NCBI RefSeq assembly: GCF_014645735.1
Contig: NZ_BMMH01000002.1
Location: 558,001-622,000, forward strand
Reading direction: 5' to 3'
DNA: 64,000 nucleotides
Source: Nocardia jinanensis
Lineage (GTDB): Bacteria > Actinomycetota > Actinomycetes > Mycobacteriales > Mycobacteriaceae
The notes beneath the pieces were generated by a model that saw only the letters and a list, made by a program, of their open reading frames with translations, searched no databases and was not told the DNA's origin. The first letter of the stretch is position 1, and the number at the start of each line of letters is the position of its first letter. This document shows, in pieces, positions 52,494 to 61,016 of this stretch. A program made the position numbers and the translations under genes.

Positions 52494-53684
52494 TTATTCG
52501 TCGGCGGAATCGGGTGCGGGTTTGGGCTGGCGGGTGATGATACGCAGCACCGGTTCCACCACACGCGCCGCGATCGGCCCGACCGAGGCCATCAGCAGCA
52601 CATAGGTCGTCGCCAGGGCGGCGAATTCGTCGGGCACGGCTCCCGCCGCCACCGCCAGACCGGCGATGACGATCGAGAATTCGCCGCGCGCCACCAGTGC
52701 CGCGCCGGCGCGGGCGCGACCCAGTCGTGACGATCCGGCGTGCGCGGCGGCCCACCAACCGGTGGCGATCTTGGTGATCGTGGTGATCACCGCGAGCAGG
52801 ATCGCCCAGCCCAGGACCGGCGGGATACTGCGCGGATCGGTGGTGAGGCCGAACAGGACGAAGAACATGGCCGCGAACAGATCCCGCAACGGTTCCAGGA
52901 TCTTGGTCGCGCTGTGCGCGGTGGTATCGGAGATCGCGATACCCAGCAGGAACGCTCCGACCGCCGCCGAAACCTGTAGCGCGGAAGCCACTCCCGCGAT
53001 CAGCAAGGCCGAACCGAGCAGTTTCAGCAGGAAGATCTCGCGGTCGTCGCTGGCCACGATCGCGGATACGTATTTGCCGTAGCGGAAGGCGACCACGAGC
53101 ACCACCGTCACCGCTAGCAGCGCGATTCCCAGTGATTGCAGACCCGCCACGAATCCCAGGCCCGCCAGCACCGCGGTCAGCACCGGCAGATAGGCGGCCA
53201 TCGCGAGATCCTCGAAGACCAGGATCGACAGGATCACCGGGGTTTCCCGGTTACCGAGCCGCCCCAGATCGTTGAGCACCTTGGCGATGATCCCGGACGA
53301 GGAGATATAGGTGACCCCGGCCATCGCCAGGGCACCGGTGGGGCCGAGCCCCAGCAGTAGTGCGACCACCACACCGGGCGTGGTGTTCAGGACCAGATCC
53401 AGCAGGCCGGCCATCCAGGATCTTCGCATCCCGGTGAACAATTCGGCCGCACTGTATTCCAGTCCGAGCAGCAACAGCAGCAGGACAACACCGATCTCGC
53501 TGGCGAGATGGATGAACTCGTCGGCCTCGTGCAGTTCGAAGAAACCTCCTTCCCCGAACACCAATCCGCCCACCAGATACAACGGGATTGGGGACATGCC
53601 GATCCGGGCCGCGATGCGTCCGAGCACTCCTAGCCCGAAGAACACCGCCCCCAGCTGGATCATCGCCAGCGTGGTCGCATTCAT
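52494..53684 (-). CDS. khtU: K+/H+ (cation:proton) antiporter, CPA2 family, KhtU-like
   Basis: A 396-residue membrane protein with about 12 transmembrane helices (GAVFFGLGVLGRIAARIGMS, EIGVVLLLLLLGLEY, YISSSGIIAKVL). It matches CPA2 antiporters without a C-terminal RCK domain. The gene just upstream on the same strand encodes a KhtT-like regulatory subunit, 10 bp away, so the pair forms a KhtTU-type potassium efflux system, controlled in Bacillus by c-di-AMP. The symbol is by analogy. Confidence 0.88.
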   Translation of the reverse strand: MNATTLAMIQLGAVFFGLGVLGRIAARIGMSPIPLYLVGGLVFGEGGFFELHEADEFIHLASEIGVVLLLLLLGLEYSAAELFTGMRRSWMAGLLDLVLNTTPGVVVALLLGLGPTGALAMAGVTYISSSGIIAKVLNDLGRLGNRETPVILSILVFEDLAMAAYLPVLTAVLAGLGFVAGLQSLGIALLAVTVVLVVAFRYGKYVSAIVASDDREIFLLKLLGSALLIAGVASALQVSAAVGAFLLGIAISDTTAHSATKILEPLRDLFAAMFFVLFGLTTDPRSIPPVLGWAILLAVITTITKIATGWWAAAHAGSSRLGRARAGAALVARGEFSIVIAGLAVAAGAVPDEFAALATTYVLLMASVGPIAARVVEPVLRIITRQPKPAPDSADE

Positions 53685-53694
53685 CGCTACAGGT

Positions 53695-54177
53695 TCAGCC
53701 GTCTTTCAGAATATCCGCGGCACTGTCCAGACCGTCCGAGGTCCCCACCACGATCAATACGTCGCCACCGGTGAACACGAAATCCGGGCCGGGAGCCGGC
53801 ATCGCCTGACCCGCCCGCATCACGGCCACAATGGAGGCCTTGGTCCGGGTGCGCATCCGGGTCTCACCCAGGGTGCGCCCGTCGTAGGGCGAGTTCTCGC
53901 TGACCGGCAACTGCCGGGTGTTCACACCATCCATATCCCGGTGCTCGTTGCGCAGCTGACCCACCAGTTGCGGAGCGCCCAGCAGATTGGCCAGGGTTCC
54001 GGCCTCCGCCTCGGTCATCGGGATCTGCGTGGTGGCGTCGGGATCGCCGATCTTGGTGAAGATCAGATCGATCGTCCCGTCCTTGTGGTCGACGACCCCG
54101 ATCCGCCGGCGTACAGCGGTAAGCGGAAAATCCTTGCGCACGCCTATTCCCGGCAAGGGCGTCACTTCGACGTTCAC
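53695..54177 (-). CDS. khtT: cation:proton antiporter regulatory subunit with RCK_C domain, KhtT-like
   Basis: A 160-residue soluble protein. The N-terminal domain (VEVTPLPGIGVRKDFPLTAV) matches KhtT regulators, and the C-terminal RCK_C (TrkA-C) domain spans ~85-158 (SPYDGRTLGETRMRTRTKAS, FVFTGGDVLIVVGT). In Bacillus the domain binds c-di-AMP and gates KhtU. First gene of a two-gene unit with the antiporter. Whether it binds c-di-AMP here is inferred from the family. Confidence 0.88.
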   Translation of the reverse strand: MNVEVTPLPGIGVRKDFPLTAVRRRIGVVDHKDGTIDLIFTKIGDPDATTQIPMTEAEAGTLANLLGAPQLVGQLRNEHRDMDGVNTRQLPVSENSPYDGRTLGETRMRTRTKASIVAVMRAGQAMPAPGPDFVFTGGDVLIVVGTSDGLDSAADILKDG

Positions 54178-54306
54178 GATGTCACCTTAACTCGACTGCG
54201 AGTGCGGACCGATAGCCGCACACACAGTAGCGCTACCCCGTCCGACCGGGTCTGAACCTCCGCGGCGGCCCGGATCAGCATCGGCGGTGTTGCCGGTCGG
54301 CGCTGG

Positions 54307-55158
54307 TCACCGCGGCCGTTCGGCGGCGAGCACGACATGGCGCATGAGCAACGCCGTGGTCACCGGGCCCACCCCGCCCGGTACCGGGCTCAACCCGCCC
54401 GCGATACCCCGGACCGATTCGGCATCGACATCGCCGACGATCTTCCCATCGGACGATTCGTTGGTCCCCACATCGATCACCACGGCTCCCTCGCGTACAT
54501 TCGCGCCGGTCACCAGGCCGATCCGGCCCGCTGCGGCCACGACCACATCGGCGGCCGCCGTCACCGCGGGCAGGTTCGTGGTGCGGGAATGACAGACGGT
54601 GACCGTCGCGTTCTCCGCGAGCAGCAGATGCGCCAGCGGTTTGCCGACCACGTTCGATCGTCCGACGACGGCCACATGCCGGCCTTCGAGGGCGACCCCG
54701 TGATGTTTGAGCAATTCCACCACCGCCTCGGCGGTGGCCGGGGCGAAACCGGCCGATCCCGCGGCGAGCAGCCCCAGCGACAGCGGGCTCACCCCGTCCA
54801 CATCCTTGGTGGCGGCGATCGCCGCGGATACATCGTCGAGTGTCACGCCGGCGGGCAGCGGCGTCTGCAGCATGATCGCGTCGGTCTCGGGGTCGGCGCT
54901 GCGCACCGAGAGTTCGGTACGCAGCGTGTCGGCGGAGGCATCCGCACCGAGATCCACGGTATCGCAATCGATTCCACGGTTTGCGGCCGATTTCTTCAAC
55001 GAGTTCACGTACCAGGCACTGGCCGGATCTTCATTGGCGACCACCAGTGCCAATCGCGGGGCGCGGCCCGCCCGCTCGGTCAGCGCCTTCGCCCGCGCGG
55101 TCGTATCGGCGTTGATGGCGGCGGCGAGGTCTTTCCCGGTCAGCGATGCGGTATCCAC
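54307..55158 (-). CDS. folD: FolD-like methylenetetrahydrofolate dehydrogenase, catalytic Lys replaced
   Basis: A 283-residue FolD homologue. Conserved parts are intact: LQTPLP, KDVDGVSPLSLG, the NADP motif VVGRSNVVGKP and PGGVGPVT. But the position of the catalytic Lys (E. coli Lys54, in YVxSK) is Leu54 here: SAWYVNSLKKSAANRG aligns without gaps to SxxYVxSKxKxCxxxG. In human MTHFD1 the equivalent Lys56 is needed for the cyclohydrolase, while dehydrogenase activity can survive its loss. So this may be a dehydrogenase-only paralogue, or the neighbouring Lys55/Lys56 may substitute. The gene has no partner next to it. Confidence 0.85.
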   Translation of the reverse strand: MDTASLTGKDLAAAINADTTARAKALTERAGRAPRLALVVANEDPASAWYVNSLKKSAANRGIDCDTVDLGADASADTLRTELSVRSADPETDAIMLQTPLPAGVTLDDVSAAIAATKDVDGVSPLSLGLLAAGSAGFAPATAEAVVELLKHHGVALEGRHVAVVGRSNVVGKPLAHLLLAENATVTVCHSRTTNLPAVTAAADVVVAAAGRIGLVTGANVREGAVVIDVGTNESSDGKIVGDVDAESVRGIAGGLSPVPGGVGPVTTALLMRHVVLAAERPR

Positions 55159-55411
55159 GGATATTCACCCTAACGGTCGCGGCCGGGTGGACCCCATCCG
55201 CAGCCCCTTGCAGGGCCAGGCACTAGTGTGTCGGTGGCGCCGATACGCCCCGCAGCGCCGTAGCCAGCGGGTTCATGGGACATGTCCCCAATCGGACAGC
55301 CGCAAATACCGGGTTCCGGCCGAGACCGGACCTAAGGTGGGTTCCCACATACCGCACCGCAAGTTCACAAAAACGATCACCCGCCTCCACCCGTGGAAAG
55401 GTGTCGCCGTA

Positions 55412-56290
55412 GTGCACAGTCGAAGAGGTTTGCAGTATCTGGTGGCGGTTACCGCCGCCGCGACGAGTATCACGCTCGCCGGTTTCACCGGCGCGCCGGC
55501 CCAGGCCAGTCCCGAAACGGACGCACTCTACAATTCCGCTCAGCGCCATTTCACCGACGGTGACTCCACCGCCGGCCGAGCCGCCCTGCACGACCTGATC
55601 GGACGTGATCCGACCGATGCCGAGGCGCTCTCCCTCCAGGCGATCTGGTCCCATTACGCGGGCGATATCCCGGCCCTCAACGATGCGATGGGCCGCCTGC
55701 GCGCCGTCGACGGCGGGCTGGCCGCCGGCACCGACGGTGTACTACACGCCGTCAGCGCGGGTATCGCCACTCTCCCCAATCCGCTTCCGGCGCTGGTCGG
55801 ACCGCAGACCGGCATCGTGGTCTTCGGCTTCGGGCTACTGCCCGACGGCACGCCCCGCCCCGAACTCGTCGAGCGCTTGCAGGCTGCCTGGTTGCAGGCG
55901 ATCGCCTCACCGTTCTCGCCGATCGTGGTCAGCGGTAACAATCCGAGCAACGGCATCACCGAGGCCCAGGCCATGGCCGGCTGGTTGATCGGCCGGGGTA
56001 TTCCGGCCGAACGGATCCATGTGGAGAACCGAGCCGGTTCGACGGTGCAGAACGCGCTGTTCAGCGCCGATATCCTGCACAGGGTGGGCGCCAACAGTGT
56101 GGTGGCGGTGACCTCCCCGAACCATATCCGGCGCGCGGTGGCCGATCTCTACGTCGCCGGGATCCCGGTGGTGGGCGCCACCACCTCGCTCAACCAGCTG
56201 GTCTCTCAGCTTCCCCCGCCGAGCAAACAGGCCCAATACAGCATCTATCTCGACGCGACGCGGACCTTCCAGCTCAATACCAGCCGCTGA
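55412..56290 (+). CDS. secreted YdcF/DUF218 family protein with N-terminal helical repeats
   Basis: A 292-residue protein with a Sec signal peptide (LQYLVAVTAAATSITLAGFT, cut near AQAS). A short TPR-like helical region (TDALYNSAQRHFTDGDSTAG to AIWSHYAGDIPALND) precedes the DUF218 domain (GIVVFGFGLLPDGTPRPELV, VVSGNNPSNGITEAQAMAGW, VTSPNHIRRAV). DUF218 proteins include SanA, which affects envelope permeability. Start GTG 55412 with GGAAAGG upstream. A strong terminator follows. Confidence 0.88.
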   Translation: MHSRRGLQYLVAVTAAATSITLAGFTGAPAQASPETDALYNSAQRHFTDGDSTAGRAALHDLIGRDPTDAEALSLQAIWSHYAGDIPALNDAMGRLRAVDGGLAAGTDGVLHAVSAGIATLPNPLPALVGPQTGIVVFGFGLLPDGTPRPELVERLQAAWLQAIASPFSPIVVSGNNPSNGITEAQAMAGWLIGRGIPAERIHVENRAGSTVQNALFSADILHRVGANSVVAVTSPNHIRRAVADLYVAGIPVVGATTSLNQLVSQLPPPSKQAQYSIYLDATRTFQLNTSR

Positions 56291-56302
56291 CCGGTGGCGT
56301 CG

Positions 56303-56335
56303 TGCCGCGCCCGGCTCGGCGAGCCGGGCGCGGCA
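56303..56335 (+). terminator. terminator hairpin after ydcF-like gene
   Basis: TGCCGCGCCCGGCTC (56303-56317) pairs perfectly with GAGCCGGGCGCGGCA (56321-56335), loop GGC, followed by GTTTC. It lies 12 bp after the stop codon, between convergent genes, and could serve both. Confidence 0.7.
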
Positions 56336-56409
56336 GTTTCGTGAGCCGGGTGGCCGGTGGGACCATCCGGCACACAGGCACCGCTCGGCTGATCAGGAGG
56401 ACCGCCGGT

Positions 56410-57549
56410 TCACGGATGAACCGGCATCGGGACCGACGCCACGGCGTCCCGGATCCGGGCGGCCGCCGCATCGGGCGGGATATCGGCGATGAAGGCACCC
56501 ATCGCCGACTCGGACCCGGCCAGATATTTGATCTTGTCCGCACCGCGTCTGATCGACGTCAGTTGCAGATGCAGGCGGACGGAGTCGCGGCCGGTGTGGA
56601 CCGGTGCCTGGTGCCACGCCGCGATATAGGGCGTCGGATCATCGTAGAGAGCGTCGATGCCGCGCAGTAACCGCAGGTAGAGGGTCGCGAGCTCGTCCCG
56701 CTCGGCCTCGTCGGTGGCCGCGAGATCCGGGATCTGCCGATGCGGGAGCAGATGCACCTCGATCGGCCAGCGCGCCGCGAACGGAACGAAGGCCGTCCAC
56801 CACTCCCCCGCCAGCACGACCCGGCCACCTGCGCGTTCACTGTCCAGCACACGCTCGAAGAGGTCCGGTCCGAGTCGCCGCACCGAATCGAGCACCCGGG
56901 CGGTCCGCGGCGTCACATAGGGGTAGGCGTAGATCTGGCCGTGCGGATGCGGCAGCGTGACACCGATGGCCTTTCCCCGATTCTCGAAGGGGAACACCTG
57001 CTGCACCCCGGGCAGCGCGGACAGTTCCGCGGTGCGGTCGGCCCAGGCCTCGATCACCGTGCGGGCGCGACTGGGGGTGAGATCGCCGAATGCGCCCTCG
57101 TGCGCCGGACTGAAGCACACCACCTCGCATCGCCCGACCGCCACGCGTTCCCGGCCGAATCCGATATCCGCGATATCGCCGAGACCGGCCGGGGCCGGCG
57201 GTTCACCGGTCACCTCGCCCGGTAGCGCGGGACCGAATGAGGGGGACCGGTTCTCGAAGACCGCGACGTCGTACTGATCGGGTATCTCCGACGGATTGTC
57301 CGGAGTCTGCGGAGCGAGCGGGTCACGATCGGCCGGCGGTAACACCACCCGGGCCTGCCGGGCGGCCGCGATGGACACCCATTCCCCGGTGAGCACATCC
57401 TGGCGCATCACCGCGGTCGGCGGCCGGGGGTCCAGGCGGCGGGTGTCGATACGGCGTTCGGGGCCGAGCCGGGTATCGGCGTCGTCGTAATAGATGAGGT
57501 CGCGGCCGTCGGCCAGTTTCGCGGTGCGCTTCACGATGCGGGTCGGCAC
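56410..57549 (-). CDS. galT: galactose-1-phosphate uridylyltransferase
   Basis: A 379-residue GalT of the Leloir pathway, exchanging UMP between UDP-glucose and galactose-1-phosphate. The catalytic nucleophile His is in LPHPHGQIYAYPYVT. GEWVSIAAARQARVVLPPAD and the C-terminal YIAAWHQAPVHTGRD, HLQLTSIRRG match the family. The Cys-based zinc site of the E. coli enzyme is not seen. The start GTG 57549 begins the homologous region (VPTRIVKRTAKLADGRD); there is no ribosome-binding site, so the transcript may be leaderless. No galK or galE is adjacent. Confidence 0.93.
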   Translation of the reverse strand: MPTRIVKRTAKLADGRDLIYYDDADTRLGPERRIDTRRLDPRPPTAVMRQDVLTGEWVSIAAARQARVVLPPADRDPLAPQTPDNPSEIPDQYDVAVFENRSPSFGPALPGEVTGEPPAPAGLGDIADIGFGRERVAVGRCEVVCFSPAHEGAFGDLTPSRARTVIEAWADRTAELSALPGVQQVFPFENRGKAIGVTLPHPHGQIYAYPYVTPRTARVLDSVRRLGPDLFERVLDSERAGGRVVLAGEWWTAFVPFAARWPIEVHLLPHRQIPDLAATDEAERDELATLYLRLLRGIDALYDDPTPYIAAWHQAPVHTGRDSVRLHLQLTSIRRGADKIKYLAGSESAMGAFIADIPPDAAAARIRDAVASVPMPVHP

Positions 57550-57654
57550 CCGACAACGATAACCAGGCCGCGCGCCCACCCCCATCCACGGCACCGGCGG
57601 GTCAGCGACAACGACGCGAAGGTGATCGTGCCGTCCGCTCGGAGCCGAAAAGCC

Positions 57655-57694
57655 TCGACTCTTCCCCACTGTCACGTTATAGTCAGTAAGACTA
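57655..57694 (+). promoter_or_regulatory. promoter and operator of the VWA/AdSS-like operon
   Basis: TCGACT (57655-57660) is followed after 17 bp by TATAGT (57678-57683). TAGTC-AGTAA-GACTA (57680-57694) is a perfect inverted repeat overlapping the -10 box. This form resembles reported NrtR-type sites, and an NrtR-like regulator lies downstream (60263). Confidence 0.6.
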
Positions 57695-57714
57695 AAACAA
57701 TGAGGAGGGCACCG

Positions 57715-58656
57715 ATGGGTTACGGAAACTGGGACCACAGCGCCTACCGCGCCGCCAAGGCCTACCGGGCACGCCGGGGCATGGAGGATTTCGGCTATAC
57801 CGCGCAGCTGCGCGAACAGCCCTACGACACCTGGACCGTCCACCCCGACCTGGATCCGTTCGGTGTGGGAGCACGAGAGTGCCGGGATTCGGCCGACCAC
57901 GGGAATTCGCTGCCGATAGCGGTACTCTTCGACGTCACCGGGTCCATGGGGCAGGTGCCGATGATCATGCAGGGCAAACTCGGGAAACTGCACGGCCTGC
58001 TGAAGGACAAGGGTTACGCCGACGATCCGCAGATCCTCTTCGGCGGTATAGGTGATGCCGATACCGATCGGGTGCCACTGCAGATGGGCCAGTTCGAATC
58101 CGACAACCGCATGGACGAACAACTGCGCAATATCCTCCTCGAAGGCGGAGGCGGCGGCCAGAAGTCCGAAAGTTACGAATTGGCCGCATATTTCATGGCC
58201 GAGCACGTGGTGACCGATGCCTGGGAGAAGCGCCACAAGAAGGGATATCTGTTCCTCATCGGCGACGAGCTCAACAAACCACGTCTGGCCGCCCGGCATA
58301 TCCGCGCCGTGATCGGTGACCACATCCGCAGCGATATCGCGGTCGATTCGATCTACCGGGAACTCGGGCAACGCTGGGAGGTGCACTACATCCTGCCGAA
58401 TCAGTCGTCGTATTACCACGATCCGGAGATCGCGGAGCACTGGCGCGCACTGCTGGGGCAGCATTTCCTGCGCCTCGACGATCCGGCGGCGGTGTGCGAA
58501 CTGATCGCGCTGACGATCGGACTGTCCGAGAACCGGGTGGATGTGCACACGGGGCTGGCCGATCTCCGTGATGTCGGCTCGGTCGCCGAGGCCGAGATCG
58601 TCGGCCGGGCGTTGCGCGCCCAGGAGCCCAGGGCGCTACCCGGCGGCACCCACTGA
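57715..58656 (+). CDS. VWA-like domain protein
   Basis: A 313-residue soluble protein. The central region has a von Willebrand A metal-site motif DVTGSMG (73-79; Asp73, Thr75, Ser77) in a Rossmann-like strand (LPIAVLFDVTGSMGQVPMIM), with LFGGIGDADTDRVPLQMGQF and HKKGYLFLIGDELNKPR as later strands. The N-terminus (GYGNWDHSAYRAAKAYRARR) is charged and helical. The family is unknown to me. GAGGAGGGC is the ribosome-binding site. It is first in an operon with an AdSS-like gene 26 bp downstream. The shared expression suggests a complex or common pathway; this is inference. Confidence 0.8.
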   Translation: MGYGNWDHSAYRAAKAYRARRGMEDFGYTAQLREQPYDTWTVHPDLDPFGVGARECRDSADHGNSLPIAVLFDVTGSMGQVPMIMQGKLGKLHGLLKDKGYADDPQILFGGIGDADTDRVPLQMGQFESDNRMDEQLRNILLEGGGGGQKSESYELAAYFMAEHVVTDAWEKRHKKGYLFLIGDELNKPRLAARHIRAVIGDHIRSDIAVDSIYRELGQRWEVHYILPNQSSYYHDPEIAEHWRALLGQHFLRLDDPAAVCELIALTIGLSENRVDVHTGLADLRDVGSVAEAEIVGRALRAQEPRALPGGTH

Positions 58657-58682
58657 GGGAACGACCGGATACAGGAGTACCG

Positions 58683-60002
58683 ATGACGAAGGACGCGACA
58701 GTGACCGACCGGCATCTCATCGTCGTAGATCTCGGATTCGGCGATGCGGGCAAGGGGGCCACCGTCGATTGGCTGTGTTCTCCCGAAGCGGGCCTCGGAG
58801 TCTCGGCGGTGGTGCGCTTCAACGGTGGGGCGCAGGCGGCGCACAATGTGGTCGCGGACGGGCGGCACCACACCTTCGCTCAGTTCGGGTCCGGCACCTT
58901 CGCGGGGGTGCCCACCCTGATCTCCCAGTATGTGCTGGTAGAGCCGCTGGCCTTGGCCGCGGAAGCCGAGCGGCTCGCCCGAACGGGTGTCGCGGATCCG
59001 CTGTCGCTGCTGTCCGTGGACGGGCGGGCTCTGCTCACCACCCCGATCCATATCGCGGCCAACCGGGCCCGCGAGGATGCGCGGGGAGCCGGACGGCACG
59101 GGTCGTGCGGGAGGGGAATCGGGGAAACGGCCGCCTACGCCCTGGGGCACGACGCGCCGCGGGTCGCGGACTGCCGCACGCCCGCGGTGCTCCGGCGCAA
59201 ACTGCGCGCGCTCGCCGCGCACTACCGCCCACTGCTCGCATCCAGCACACACCACCGCGAACCGATCGATGCCCTCCTCGCCGCGTATCGCGAATTCGGC
59301 GCGGCGGTGCGGATCACCGGCGCCGAAGAACTGCGGCGCGCGGCGCGACGTGGGCGGCTGGTGTTCGAGGGCGCGCAAGGCGTACTACTGGACGAATGGC
59401 GGGGCTTCCATCCGCACACGACCTGGTCGACGGTCGAACCGCGCAATGCCCGCGCACTGCTGGCCGGAATCGGCGCCCACGCGGCGACCCTCGGCGTGAC
59501 CCGCGCCTATATGACCAGACACGGCGCCGGCCCCTTCCCTACCGAGGATCCGGACCTGCGCAATCCGGAACCGCACAACGGCGTCGGCCGATACCAGGGT
59601 GCGTTCCGGCAGGGGCATCTCGACACGGTGCTACTGCGGTATGCCGTGGCAGTATGCGGAGGTGTGGACGGGCTGGTGGTCAACCACCTGGACGCGCCGG
59701 CTGAGCGGGCGGCGACCGCCTACGCCACCCCGCACGGAGTCCGGACCTCTCTCGAGCCGGGCTCCTGGCAGGACCTGGACCACCAGAGGGCGTTGACCGA
59801 ATACCTCACCGCGGCAACACCGCTGTACACCGAACTCCCCACCGATGTCGCTGGTTGGCTGCAGCGCCACCTGGGTATACCGGCGGTGCTCACCGCGTCC
59901 GGCCCGGACCGACGCGCGCGCCGGGCGAGCGTATCGCTCGAGGCAGCCCTGCACCCCGGGAAACCCGCGACTTCTCGTGCGGCGCAGCCCCGGACGGCGT
60001 GA
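58683..60002 (+). CDS. divergent adenylosuccinate synthetase
   Basis: A 439-residue AdSS homologue. It keeps the core motifs in altered form: GDAGKG (20-25) for GDEGKG, with catalytic Asp21 kept; RFNGGAQAAHNV with catalytic His54 (His41 in E. coli); GRGIGETAAY (143-152); FEGAQGVLLDEWRG and HPHTTWS where purA has xYPxVTSS. The IMP/GTP sites therefore look intact but specificity may differ. A separate purA would be expected elsewhere for AMP synthesis. GGAGTACCG lies before the start. It is second in the VWA operon. Asp is kept, unlike phage PurZ. Confidence 0.88.
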   Translation: MTKDATVTDRHLIVVDLGFGDAGKGATVDWLCSPEAGLGVSAVVRFNGGAQAAHNVVADGRHHTFAQFGSGTFAGVPTLISQYVLVEPLALAAEAERLARTGVADPLSLLSVDGRALLTTPIHIAANRAREDARGAGRHGSCGRGIGETAAYALGHDAPRVADCRTPAVLRRKLRALAAHYRPLLASSTHHREPIDALLAAYREFGAAVRITGAEELRRAARRGRLVFEGAQGVLLDEWRGFHPHTTWSTVEPRNARALLAGIGAHAATLGVTRAYMTRHGAGPFPTEDPDLRNPEPHNGVGRYQGAFRQGHLDTVLLRYAVAVCGGVDGLVVNHLDAPAERAATAYATPHGVRTSLEPGSWQDLDHQRALTEYLTAATPLYTELPTDVAGWLQRHLGIPAVLTASGPDRRARRASVSLEAALHPGKPATSRAAQPRTA

Positions 60003-60167
60003 CCGCACACTATCGCGACGGCCGTTCAGCGCAGCGTCGGCTTCGCGCAGATCCCCGACCACTACGCGATACCCCTGCGCACCGAGCCGAGCGGCCGTCG
60101 CGGCGCCGAGCCCGATGGCACCGCCTGCTATGACCGCGGCTTTCCCGTCGAGCTCGGATGAGCCCAT
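60003..60167 (-). pseudogene. SDR gene remnant, first ~50 codons
   Basis: The leftward frame begins MGSSELDGKAAVIAGGAIGL and continues GAATAARLGAQGYRVVVGD, the N-terminal Rossmann strand-helix-strand of a classical SDR. The homology stops after about residue 50, right at the end of the AdSS-like gene. The promoter-proximal palindrome (60194-60210) is intact. So the rest of the gene has been lost, possibly when the neighbouring module arrived. Confidence 0.7.
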
Positions 60168-60193
60168 ATCCACATACCCACTTCCCCAACAGC

Positions 60194-60210
60194 TGAGAAT
60201 TATATTCTCA
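60194..60210. promoter_or_regulatory. palindrome upstream of the SDR remnant
   Basis: TGAGAAT-TAT-ATTCTCA is a perfect 17-bp inverted repeat, 27 bp before the SDR remnant and 53 bp before the rightward nrtR-like gene. The region is AT-rich. It looks like a TetR-type operator left from the lost SDR gene; it may also affect the nrtR-like gene. Confidence 0.6.
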
Positions 60211-60262
60211 ATTTCAAGAACGAAAATACTCTCGCGCGGTCGCCGACGGTGAGTACGGCAGT

Positions 60263-60898
60263 ATGGACGCTGTGGACCAATCGGCGGTATCGGTGGATGT
60301 CGTGGCGTTGCGGTTCTGGGCCGACGACGCCGCGGCCACATTCGGGATAGCGGCACGCCCGCACGAGCCCTTCACCGGGCATGTCGCATTACCCGGTGTG
60401 CTGCTGGGACGCGGCGAACGCCTCGCGGACGCGGCGCGCCGGGCCGTGCACACCAAACTCGGTGTACCGGCCGACACCATCGGCCCGGTCGGCCAGCTGG
60501 TGACCTTCGACGAACCGAATCGCGATCCGCGCGGGCCGACCCTGTCGATCGTCATGTGGGCGGTGACCGGACCCCACGACGGTCTCGCACGCTGGGTGTC
60601 CTTCGACGAACCTCCCACACTGGCCTTCGATCACAACAACATCGTGGTCGCCGCACGTGGGTTGCTGTCGGGGCAGCTCTGGAAGGACCTGCCGCTGACC
60701 CGGGCACTGCTCGGTGACGAGTTCCCGGCAACCCGCGCGGTCGACCTCGCCACCTCCCTCCTGGGCGGCCGCCCCGACGCCGCGAACCTGAACCGGACAC
60801 TCGCCGGGATCCCCGGACTGCACAAGACCGACGAACGCCGCCGCACCAAGGCCACGGGCCGGCCCGCCGCGGTCTGGGCCTTCAGCGGCGACCGGTAG
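60263..60898 (+). CDS. NrtR-like regulator: degenerate Nudix domain plus winged helix
   Basis: A 211-residue protein. The first ~135 residues form a Nudix fold; the Nudix box reads GVLLGRGERLADAARRAVHT, where the REUxEE metal-binding Glu pair is replaced, so hydrolysis should be lost. The C-terminal ~65 residues (DLATSLLGGRPDAANLNRTL, KATGRPAAVWAF) form the winged helix typical of NrtR, where RP(A/S)xxW(x)F closes the domain. NrtR proteins sense NAD-derived ADP-ribose and repress NAD genes. Here the closest candidate target is the VWA/AdSS-like operon. Start ATG 60263; no strong ribosome-binding site. Confidence 0.85.
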   Translation: MDAVDQSAVSVDVVALRFWADDAAATFGIAARPHEPFTGHVALPGVLLGRGERLADAARRAVHTKLGVPADTIGPVGQLVTFDEPNRDPRGPTLSIVMWAVTGPHDGLARWVSFDEPPTLAFDHNNIVVAARGLLSGQLWKDLPLTRALLGDEFPATRAVDLATSLLGGRPDAANLNRTLAGIPGLHKTDERRRTKATGRPAAVWAFSGDR

Positions 60899-61016
60899 CG
60901 GCGCAGGTCGGTCGGCGGGAACCCGCCGACCGACTCCGCGGGCCGCCGTACCGGATATCGGCGACACCGCCGGTATTTCCGATGCACGCGGCGCCCGTAG
61001 TCGACAGACTGTGCCC

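Noticed and set aside
58683..60002. AdSS-like protein as a phage-type PurZ for diaminopurine DNA
   Set aside because: PurZ lacks the catalytic Asp (Asp13 of PurA) and is shorter. Asp21 is kept here and no phage or Z-genome genes are near.
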